DNA of 53,851 nucleotides from a virus, in the IMG/VR virus record IMGVR_UViG_3300022744_000036, positions 1 through 53,851 of that record; one strand, written 5' to 3'. Below, one piece after another: positions 47,691 through 53,851 of the stretch. The first letter of the stretch is position 1. Every line of letters begins with the position of its first letter. A program made the position numbers and the translations under genes. The notes beneath the pieces are model-generated. The model saw nothing but the letters and a program-made list of their open reading frames with translations. It was not told the DNA's origin and did no database searches.

Positions 47691-48014
47691 ATGGCTGAAC
47701 ACCAACACGCCGAAATCCTGCGGGCGATCGCGGACGGGAAAGAGATCGAGATTTTCAATCCTGTGAAGGACCTTTGGGTCACCGCCAGCCTTGGCGCCGT
47801 CGTCCAATTTCCGAATGCACGGTTTCGCGTCAAGCCTGAGCCGAAGCCGGATGTGGAACGGTGGTACGTACTGGGCACCCATCCGGGATTCGGCTATCCA
47901 TCGGAGAGCGAAGCGATTCAGGCAATAGGCCTGTTCTCGGCACCCGCCTACGCCGTTCATGTCGTCATCGACGGCGAAACCGGCAAGGCCAAGAGCGTGG
48001 AGATCGTGGGATGA
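47691..48014 (+). CDS. Hypothetical early protein, 107 aa
   Basis: The N-terminal half follows a pattern widespread in phages (HAEILRAIADGKEIEIFNPV, then FPNARFRVKPEPKPD), a small beta domain of unknown role. The C-terminal part (WYVLGTHPGFGYPSESEAIQ and VHVVIDGETGKAKSVEIV) looks like a second small domain. The ATG follows TTGAGGAGATTTAAC. Its stop overlaps the wHTH gene start. Confidence 0.7.
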   Translation: MAEHQHAEILRAIADGKEIEIFNPVKDLWVTASLGAVVQFPNARFRVKPEPKPDVERWYVLGTHPGFGYPSESEAIQAIGLFSAPAYAVHVVIDGETGKAKSVEIVG

Positions 48015-48334
48015 AGCTCAACGCCCATCTGATGGCCCGGATGGTCCGCATGCTGGTCGAAGGGCCGTGCATGGCGCGCGAGATCGTCGACGAGACCGGG
48101 CTGGCCTACTGCACCGTGATCTCGTACCTGCAGGCGCTGCACCGTCAGAAGGCGGTGCACATCTGCGGCTGGGAGCGCGACGTCATGGGGCGGGCGCAGA
48201 TCAAGGTCTATGCCTTCGGCGAACACAAGGACACCCCGCGTCCGCGCCTGACGGATGCGCAGAAGCAAGCCGCGTACAAGTCGCGGCGTCAACTCAACGC
48301 TGCCCAGGCAGCACTCACTGGAGCACAAGCATGA
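48011..48334 (+). CDS. Winged-helix regulator, 107 aa
   Basis: Residues 1-60 form a winged helix (LMARMVRMLVEGPCMAREIV, DETGLAYCTVISYLQALHRQ, KAVHICGWERDV), as in phage transcription regulators that sense nothing and simply bind DNA. The C-terminal part is a basic helix (RLTDAQKQAAYKSRRQLNAA). It shares its plan with the protein at 42042. It overlaps both the preceding stop and the dUTPase start. Confidence 0.74.
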   Translation: MKLNAHLMARMVRMLVEGPCMAREIVDETGLAYCTVISYLQALHRQKAVHICGWERDVMGRAQIKVYAFGEHKDTPRPRLTDAQKQAAYKSRRQLNAAQAALTGAQA

Positions 48335-48762
48335 AAGTCAAAGTCAAGCAACTGCGCCCGAACGCCAAGCTGCCAACCTACGCGACCGATGGGAGCGGTG
48401 CGTTCGATCTGTACGCAGTAGACGGCGGGTACATGCAGGAGGGCGAGAACGCGCAGTATGGAACCGGCCTATCATTCGAGGTGCCGGAAGGTCACGTCAT
48501 GCTGATCTTCTCCCGGTCCGGCCACGGCGCCCGAGGCATTCGCCTCGCCAATTGCGTCGGTGTCATCGACTCCGACTACCGGGGCGAGGTCTTTGTCATG
48601 CTACATAACGACGGCATCTCGGAGTTTTCGTTCGTCGTCAATGCCGGCGACCGCATTGCCCAGGCCCTGATCCTCCCGATCCCCCGGGTCGAGTTCGAGG
48701 TGGTGGATGAACTGTCGCCCACGGCGCGTGGCGACGGCGGGTTCGGGAGCACGGGGTCATGA
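48331..48762 (+). CDS. dut: dUTPase (dUTP diphosphatase), 143 aa
   Basis: All five trimeric dUTPase motifs are present: ATDGSGAFDLYA, SRSGHGARGI, GVIDSDYRGEV, GDRIAQALI and the C-terminal RGDGGFGSTGS. The enzyme hydrolyses dUTP to dUMP and pyrophosphate, keeping uracil out of phage DNA and supplying dUMP for thymidylate. The length is normal and no motif residue is missing. It overlaps its neighbours on both sides (ATGA), within the early operon that leads to the DNA polymerase. Confidence 0.93.
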   Translation: MKVKVKQLRPNAKLPTYATDGSGAFDLYAVDGGYMQEGENAQYGTGLSFEVPEGHVMLIFSRSGHGARGIRLANCVGVIDSDYRGEVFVMLHNDGISEFSFVVNAGDRIAQALILPIPRVEFEVVDELSPTARGDGGFGSTGS

Positions 48763-49070
48763 CGACTACTCTCGAAATCGAGGTCATCGACCAGTACGGC
48801 GGCCGGCACAGGTTTTCTGCCGACTCGCACCGGTTCGAGTGGCGCTTAAAGCCAGGGTCGCTCGATATTGAGGGGGCCGAGTTTTTGGGCATATTCAAGG
48901 ATGTCGGGGACGATGAATTCGAGCTGATTGCCACTTTTCCGAGGCCGTCTCGGGCCGGTGTTGTCACCGACCAGATGTCGCTGGAGATGCCATTCCGGAG
49001 CCCGACGTTTGAACGATGCCAGAGGTGCGGATTCATCCCTCCAGGGTCAATGAAAGGTGGTGCGGCATGA
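48759..49070 (+). CDS. Hypothetical early protein, 103 aa
   Basis: The N-terminal half is beta-like (LEIEVIDQYGGRHRFSADSH, then LDIEGAEFLGIFKDVGDDE). The C-terminal end has one CQRCG pair. I do not recognise the family. It is translationally coupled to the dUTPase gene (ATGA) and to the next gene, whose start overlaps its stop. Confidence 0.66.
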   Translation: MTTTLEIEVIDQYGGRHRFSADSHRFEWRLKPGSLDIEGAEFLGIFKDVGDDEFELIATFPRPSRAGVVTDQMSLEMPFRSPTFERCQRCGFIPPGSMKGGAA

Positions 49071-49219
49071 CAAAAGCCGAATGCCTGCGCATGATGTGTC
49101 TGCTGTCCGCGCTTGAGAGCGTGATGCTCTCTCACGGTCCGATCCCGGATTACCTGCGTGAAGCACTTGCACTGGCGGTCGAGTCCCTACAGCGCGAAAT
49201 CCTGAAGGAGCCGGCATGA
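49067..49219 (+). CDS. Small helical early protein, 50 aa
   Basis: The product is two helices (ECLRMMCLLSALESVMLSHG and LREALALAVESLQREILKEP) and might form a helical hairpin that binds a partner. Both ends overlap neighbouring genes by ATGA. Unknown function. Confidence 0.62.
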   Translation: MTKAECLRMMCLLSALESVMLSHGPIPDYLREALALAVESLQREILKEPA

Positions 49220-49599
49220 GCGACGTGAACGAATTCGCCCTCGACGGCGTGCGGTACGTCGCGCAGGATGACGCCAGTTTCGCCTGCCATGGGTGCGCGT
49301 TCACTGGCGATGCTCGCTGCCACGCCACTCCAAACTGCAGCTCCCGCGACGACGGCCGAAACATTGTCTGGGTACGCGCCGAACCCGAGGCAGCAACCCC
49401 GCCCGCTCCTACCCAGGACGGAAGCCAGGCCGCTGTCGTCGACCGCTCCTATTCGTACCGCCCCATCACGCCCGAGACGCCCCGGGGCAAGTTGATGGTG
49501 GTGGCCAACCGCCAGGCCGGTGTCGCAAAGATCGGAGTGATCCGGTCGGGCGACGACTTCTGGACCCACTGGGCACCACTGCCCGTTTTCGAGGATTGA
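49216..49599 (+). CDS. Cys-rich early protein with DUF551-like tail, 127 aa
   Basis: The first 60 residues (NEFALDGVRYVAQ, CHGCAFTGDARC, RDDGRNIVWVRAE) are paralogous to the protein at 46976. After an Ala/Pro/Thr linker the C-terminal part ends in DFWTHWAPLPVFED, which resembles the end of DUF551 proteins such as the one at 6736. It looks like a fusion of two phage modules. It overlaps the preceding gene and is followed by the possible Nmad5 gene. Confidence 0.7.
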   Translation: MSDVNEFALDGVRYVAQDDASFACHGCAFTGDARCHATPNCSSRDDGRNIVWVRAEPEAATPPAPTQDGSQAAVVDRSYSYRPITPETPRGKLMVVANRQAGVAKIGVIRSGDDFWTHWAPLPVFED

Positions 49600-49602
49600 A
49601 CC

Positions 49603-50163
49603 ATGAGACTGACCAACTTCCACCGCGACGCCTTCATCAACCGCGCCATGGACGATGTGCCACGCAAGCACGCCGACTTCGACGAGGAGTTGCGCAATCT
49701 TGCGCTGCGCACGGTCGTCGCGCACATGCCGCCGCAAGTGGCCCAGGTGTGGTCCAGATTCCCGGACTGGATCCAGCAGGGCACGGTGTGGCTGCGGCCG
49801 TCCGACTTCGGCTGCGAGTGGCCCGGCAGCACGTTGACCAGCGCGTTGCACACACCATTCGCGGATCGTGGCGTGTTGTTGAAGTGGCTCAAGAAGCCGG
49901 AGTACGCCCCGCAGTTCAAGGCACTGTTCGACAGCCGCAACGAAGAGCGCTCACGGATCGATGCTCTTGAGAAACGCCTCCGCGCTGTGGCCTACGGCTG
50001 CACCACGCGTGCCGCGCTCGCCAAGGCGCTGCCCGAGTTCGAGAAGTACCTGCCCGCCGAGGAGGGCGGTGTCGACCGCACCGTGCCTGCCGTGGCGAAC
50101 GTGGTGGCCGACTTCGTGAAGGCGGGCTGGCCGAAGGGTCAGGCACAAATCGCAGTGCAGTGA
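49603..50163 (+). CDS. Nmad5-like protein, 186 aa
   Basis: The start (RLTNFHRDAFINRAMDDVPR, then DEELRNLALRTVVAHMPPQV) resembles the family called nucleotide modification associated domain 5, found in phages. Next come WLRPSDFGCEWPGSTLTSAL and a C-terminal helical part with CTTRAALAKALPEFEKYLP. The molecular function of this family is not established; the name reflects gene neighbourhoods. No base-modifying enzyme is visible in the window. The match is from memory of the family pattern. Confidence 0.6.
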   Translation: MRLTNFHRDAFINRAMDDVPRKHADFDEELRNLALRTVVAHMPPQVAQVWSRFPDWIQQGTVWLRPSDFGCEWPGSTLTSALHTPFADRGVLLKWLKKPEYAPQFKALFDSRNEERSRIDALEKRLRAVAYGCTTRAALAKALPEFEKYLPAEEGGVDRTVPAVANVVADFVKAGWPKGQAQIAVQ

Positions 50164-50173
50164 GGACTAAACC

Positions 50174-51115
50174 ATGACCCCTCTCGTCATCTATCACGAC
50201 CACTGCACCGACGGGTTCGGTGCGGCCTATGCAGCCTGGCTCACTCTCGGCGACGCTGCCGAGTACCTGCCCATGAGCTACGGCCAACCGCTGACGCGAC
50301 CCGTCGCTGGGCGCGATGTCTACATCCTCGACTTCTCGTTCCCGCCCGAAGAGACGCGCCGCATCATCCGCGAGGCTGCGCACACGGTGTGGCTCGACCA
50401 CCACAAGAGCGCATTCGAGGCGTGGTGCGGGGAGTACAAGCGCGGCATGCGCCGCGTCGAGGACGACCGCGACCAGGGGTATGGAGACGCCACGTACAAG
50501 ATCATCCTCGACGACAACAAGTCGGGGGCACGGCTGGCGTGGGGGTATTTCCGTTCGCGGACTGTCCCGTTGAAAGTGCGCCTGATCGACGACCGTGACC
50601 GCTGGCAGTTCCACTACGCGGACTCGAAGGCGTTCCACGCCGGGCTGCAACTGCGCAAGCCGTGGACGTTCGACGACTGGCACAACCTCAACGAAGATAA
50701 GGTGATCGAGCAGGGCCGCACTGCCCTCGCCGTCTACCAGCAGCAGATCGACGACCGGGTTTGGGTGGCCAATCGCGTCACGATCGTCCCCGGCGTCATC
50801 GACTCACATCTCAGCTACCTGCCCCCCTGGCTGTGGTCATTGTCGAACCAGTGCTACGTCGCCGGCCTCGCCGTCAACTCGCCCATTCACCAGTCCGAGA
50901 TCGGGCACGAACTCGCCACGGCGAGCGGTACGTTCGGCCTTGTCTGGTACTACGACGCGGCCACCGGGCGGGCCAACTGTTCGCTGCGCAGCAACGGCGA
51001 CTACGACGTGAGCCTGATCGCCAAAGCGTTCGGTGGCGGCGGGCACCAGAACGCGGCCGGTTTCAACATCGACATGCCGACGCTGCTGCGCTGGCTGCCG
51101 GGACCCCAGGAGTGA
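50174..51115 (+). CDS. DHH-superfamily phosphoesterase, 313 aa
   Basis: The conserved motifs of the DHH family are present: YHDHCTDGFGAAYAAW (motif I), ILDFSFPPEE (motif II), VWLDHHKSAFEAW (DHH motif) and, in the C-terminal DHHA1 domain, AFGGGGHQNAAGFN. Members are RecJ-like exonucleases, nanoRNases or cyclic-dinucleotide phosphodiesterases, all metal-dependent. The position directly before the DNA polymerase (3 bases apart) suggests DNA replication or nucleotide salvage, but anti-defence cleavage of signal nucleotides is also possible. The ATG follows GAGGACTAAACC. Confidence 0.86.
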   Translation: MTPLVIYHDHCTDGFGAAYAAWLTLGDAAEYLPMSYGQPLTRPVAGRDVYILDFSFPPEETRRIIREAAHTVWLDHHKSAFEAWCGEYKRGMRRVEDDRDQGYGDATYKIILDDNKSGARLAWGYFRSRTVPLKVRLIDDRDRWQFHYADSKAFHAGLQLRKPWTFDDWHNLNEDKVIEQGRTALAVYQQQIDDRVWVANRVTIVPGVIDSHLSYLPPWLWSLSNQCYVAGLAVNSPIHQSEIGHELATASGTFGLVWYYDAATGRANCSLRSNGDYDVSLIAKAFGGGGHQNAAGFNIDMPTLLRWLPGPQE

Positions 51116-51118
51116 ACT

Positions 51119-53065
51119 TTGCAGATCGCCACGATCGACTTCGAAACCTACTGGTCCAGCGAGTACAGCCTGACCAAGCTCAGCCCGCTGGAGTACGTGA
51201 TGGGCGACCCGTTCGAGCTGATCTCCTGCTCCATCAAGGTGGATGACTACCCGACCGACGTGTTCTTCGGAGAGCCGGCGATCCGCAAGGCGCTGCACTC
51301 GCTGGACTGGTCGGGCAAGGGACTGTGTGGGCACAACCTCTCGGGGTTCGACGCCTACATCACCGCCTACCGCCTGGGCATCCGCCCCCGGATGTACTTC
51401 TGCACGCTGGCGATGGCGCGTCCGCTGCACGCCAAGACGACCGGGCTATCCCTGGCCAAGTTGGTGGAGCACTACGGGCTGGGCGCCAAGCGCAACGCGG
51501 TGCTGCTGCAGACCAAGGGCAAGCGGCTCGCCGACTTCACGGAGCAGGAGCTGCGGGACATGCGGGAGTACAACCGCGACGACACCGAGCAATGCCGGGG
51601 GCTGTTCAAGAAGCTGCTGCCGCACTACTCGCCTAACGAGTTATGGCAGATCGATGCCCTGACCCGCATGCGCACCGAGCCGGCCTTCGAGCTGGACCGC
51701 CCTCTGCTGGAGACCGCCGCGAGTATCGAGCGGGATCGCAAGCACAAGGCTGTCATCGACCTGGGCCGGCAGCTGGGGGTCCCCTGGATTCACGAGGACG
51801 GCACGGGGCGTACCGCCGAGGAGGTGGAGGAGGACGTGCGCTCGCAACTGGCCAGTGCCCCCAAGTTCAGCGCCCTGCTGGAGAAGCTCGGGGTCGAGGT
51901 GCCTACGAAACCGTCCCCCACCAACCCGGAGAAGGAGGTGCCGGCGCTAGCCAAGACGGACGAGGCGTTCCTCGCGCTGCAGGAGCACGATGACCCCGTG
52001 GTGGCAGCCGCCACCCGGGCTCGGCTGGACGTGAAGTCCACGCTGCTGGAGACCCGCATCCAGAAGTTCCTCACCGCTGGTCGGCTGGCCGGGGGCAAGC
52101 TCCCGGTGCCTCTCCGGTACTGCGGTGCGGACACCACGGGGCGGGATAGCGGCGAAGAGTATAACTGCCAGAACCTTAGTCGAATCGACCCCGACAGACC
52201 TAGGCCATCCGACGCGTTGCGCAACAGCCTGCGGGCCCCCAAGGGTCACAAGGTCATCGTGGCCGACCAGTCCGGCATCGAGCTGCGGGTGAACCACTTC
52301 TTGTGGAAGGTGGCGGCCAGCATGGCGCTCTACCAGGAGAGCCCCGACAAGGCCGACCTGTACCGGGCGTTCGCCGGCCGCTACTACAACAAGGCCCCCG
52401 AGGCGATCTCCAAGCCAGAGCGGCAGTTCGGCAAAATCTGCCAGCTCGGTCTCGGCTTCGGTGCCGGAGCCCCGGCGTTCCAGCGCGTGGCCAAGATCAT
52501 GGGCGGGATCACGCTCGCTGCGCCCGAGTCGGAGTCGGCGGTGTTGGCCTGGCGGTCGGAGTACGCCGACATTGTGCAGGGGTGGCGGGCCTGCGGGCAC
52601 GCACTGACCTACATCGCCGCCGGGTCTCGCTCCGAGGTGGATCCGTGGGGGATGGTGACAACCTGCCAAGACGGCTTTGTACTGCCTTCCGGGCGCCTCA
52701 TCCGGTACCCTGATCTGCGCGTCGAGGAGGATGGCACCTGGCCCGACGGACGCCCCCGGAAGTCCTGGTTCTACGCCCACGGCAGGTACAAGGCGCGCCT
52801 TACCGGGCCCAAGGCCACGGAGAACATCGTGCAGGCCCTGGCGCGCGACTCCATCTTCGACTGCGCGGTGGACTTCTACAAGCACACGCGGCTGCGCCCC
52901 GCTCTGCGGGTGCATGACGAGCTGGTGTATGTGGTCCCCGAGCAGGAAGCTGACGCGCTGCTTACGGAACTGCAGCGGATCATGCGGACCCCGCCACGCT
53001 GGTGGCCGGAGCTGGTCGTGTGGTCGGCCGGCGACGCCGCTGACTCCTACGGCGAGGCGAAATAA
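51119..53065 (+). CDS. Family A DNA polymerase with 3'-5' exonuclease, 648 aa
   Basis: The replicative polymerase starts at TTG 51119 after CCAGGAGTGAAC. The exonuclease domain has Exo I IDFETYWS, Exo II GHNLSGFDAYI and Exo III YNRDDTEQ. The polymerase domain has motif A VADQSGIELRVNHF, motif B ERQFGKICQLGLGFG and motif C LRVHDELVYVV. In motif A the usual DYSQIELR is DQSGIELR; the metal-binding Asp is kept. There is no N-terminal 5'-3' exonuclease, as is usual in phages. A thumb-region insertion (residues about 215-330) is longer than minimal. It is the last large gene of the operon with the DHH nuclease. Confidence 0.92.
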   Translation: MQIATIDFETYWSSEYSLTKLSPLEYVMGDPFELISCSIKVDDYPTDVFFGEPAIRKALHSLDWSGKGLCGHNLSGFDAYITAYRLGIRPRMYFCTLAMARPLHAKTTGLSLAKLVEHYGLGAKRNAVLLQTKGKRLADFTEQELRDMREYNRDDTEQCRGLFKKLLPHYSPNELWQIDALTRMRTEPAFELDRPLLETAASIERDRKHKAVIDLGRQLGVPWIHEDGTGRTAEEVEEDVRSQLASAPKFSALLEKLGVEVPTKPSPTNPEKEVPALAKTDEAFLALQEHDDPVVAAATRARLDVKSTLLETRIQKFLTAGRLAGGKLPVPLRYCGADTTGRDSGEEYNCQNLSRIDPDRPRPSDALRNSLRAPKGHKVIVADQSGIELRVNHFLWKVAASMALYQESPDKADLYRAFAGRYYNKAPEAISKPERQFGKICQLGLGFGAGAPAFQRVAKIMGGITLAAPESESAVLAWRSEYADIVQGWRACGHALTYIAAGSRSEVDPWGMVTTCQDGFVLPSGRLIRYPDLRVEEDGTWPDGRPRKSWFYAHGRYKARLTGPKATENIVQALARDSIFDCAVDFYKHTRLRPALRVHDELVYVVPEQEADALLTELQRIMRTPPRWWPELVVWSAGDAADSYGEAK

Positions 53066-53165
53066 CCACGCCATCAACATGCAATCACGCAAATTCACGC
53101 ACACACTACCGTTAGGAGTAGACTTGCACGCACACCAGGGAGGCCCCTAACTACAGGAGAACGAC

Positions 53166-53771
53166 ATGACACCCGACCGACAAGCCCTGCTTGAGGCCGT
53201 CCGATACCTGGTCGAGTCAGACCAAGCGGAGCGCGAGGCGCAGGAGCTGGACACCGTGGTGCAGTTCGCCCGGCTACACCCGGTCAGGTTCAAGGGAGAC
53301 CTCTCCACCCTCAACCCGCTGCTCGACCTGGCGCTCACGGATCCCGCGACCTTTGAGCGGATCCAGGCCCTCATCAATACCAAGCGCACCGCCGCCGGCA
53401 ATGTGCCGGCCTGGCCTCCCGAGGAGCGAGAGCGCTTCGACGTGCGGACCTATCAGCGGGAACTGATGGCGCGGCGCCGGCTGCGCGTAGGCCGCGTGGT
53501 GGATGTAGAGAACTCGCTGCGCCCCGAGCGGGACCAGATCCGGGGCAACGCCCGGATGGAGTTTGAGCGCGTGCAGCTCAAGAAGTGGGGCGACCAGCTG
53601 CGGGCCCGGCTCGACGCAGCGCGCCTGAACTCCGGAGGCCGGCTCACCAAAGAGCACCTCCAGGGCATCACGGACAAGTTCTGGAGCGGCGTCCTCCAGC
53701 TCGTCGAGCTGGAGGACGCCGCCCGCATCGAGCGACTCAAGCCGGCGCACCAGCGTCGGCGCTTGACCTGA
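53166..53771 (+). CDS. Hypothetical charged protein after the DNA polymerase, 201 aa
   Basis: The product is helical and strongly charged (LVESDQAEREAQELDTVVQF, RELMARRRLRVGRVVDVENS, VQLKKWGDQLRARLDAARL). It has no membrane segment and I do not recognise it. ACAGGAGAACGAC precedes the ATG. The 100-base gap from the polymerase contains CATCAAC and GTTAG elements and may hold a separate promoter, though no convincing hexamers are seen. Confidence 0.72.
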   Translation: MTPDRQALLEAVRYLVESDQAEREAQELDTVVQFARLHPVRFKGDLSTLNPLLDLALTDPATFERIQALINTKRTAAGNVPAWPPEERERFDVRTYQRELMARRRLRVGRVVDVENSLRPERDQIRGNARMEFERVQLKKWGDQLRARLDAARLNSGGRLTKEHLQGITDKFWSGVLQLVELEDAARIERLKPAHQRRRLT

Positions 53772-53782
53772 GAGAAAAAGAA

Positions 53783-53804
53783 CCCCCGGCACTCAGGCCG
53801 GGGG
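53783..53804 (-). terminator. GC hairpin with T tract facing the minus strand
   Basis: CCCCCGGC and GCCGGGGG form an 8-bp stem with an ACTCAG loop just after the 201-aa gene. The T-rich side (TTCTTTTTC) is on the minus strand, so as an intrinsic terminator it works best for leftward transcription. On the plus strand it may only stabilise the mRNA end. CATCAACAAGGAGAAC follows, pointing to another gene beyond the window. Confidence 0.55.
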
Positions 53805-53851
53805 AATACCATCAACAAGGAGAACAACACCCGACCCAACATCGGCCAGAA

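Noticed and set aside
51633-51644. CTAACGAGTTAT in the polymerase gene as another operator
   Set aside because: Two mismatches to the common dyad, inside coding sequence and without promoter context.

Overview
The window is a nearly continuous stretch of a tailed bacteriophage genome with a podovirus-type virion plan. It has a large terminase, portal, scaffold, capsid, adaptors and nozzle, a set of internal (ejection) virion proteins ending in a 2167-residue protein, and a lysis block. No integrase, repressor/antirepressor lysogeny module, tRNA or CRISPR array is visible. The sequence is strongly GC-rich, and the small early proteins resemble those of phages of GC-rich proteobacteria such as Burkholderiales or Pseudomonas/Xanthomonas relatives. 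The host assignment is inference only. The window cuts a helicase gene at its left edge and stops just after a ribosome-binding-like AGGAG at its right edge, so it is part of a larger, possibly circularly permuted, genome.

Layout. (1) 2-7110, plus strand: replication genes. These are the 3' part of an SNF2-type helicase interrupted by a mini-intein, two small proteins, a zinc-containing protein with an acidic tail that may bind ssDNA, an HTH protein, a PrimPol-type primase-helicase and a DUF551 protein, closed by a strong terminator at 7087-7110. (2) 7109-36884, minus strand: the late operon. In transcription order it runs: small basic protein, probable small terminase, large terminase, small structural proteins, tail fibre, coiled-coil protein, papain-like hydrolase, portal, small protein, scaffold, major capsid, decoration-like protein, two adaptors, spanin-like protein, endolysin, holin, two-gene nozzle, 1363-aa tail fibre, then four internal virion proteins ordered like T7 gp13-14-15-16. 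(3) 36885-37433: a divergent regulatory region with an 18-bp perfect palindrome. (4) 37434-53771, plus strand: early genes. An AT-rich, iteron-like region (37961-38480, candidate origin) is followed by a 31-aa amphipathic peptide, an amidoligase plus class II glutamine amidotransferase pair, a long chain of small ATGA/GTGA-coupled genes (wHTH, zinc-ribbon, membrane and Cys-rich proteins, dUTPase, a possible Nmad5 protein), a DHH phosphoesterase and a family A DNA polymerase.

The most unusual features are four. A freestanding-type homing endonuclease gene is nested out of frame inside the helicase intein, so the middle of the intein is overprinted. An amidoligase/GATase pair with a Glu12 tract lies in the early region. 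A CTAACGTGTTAG dyad sits at an almost fixed place inside the -35/-10 spacer of several promoters, which suggests one regulator controls early and late units. An iteron field of ATARANCAC-like 9-mers marks a likely origin. All functions are read from sequence motifs and gene order; no database search was run.
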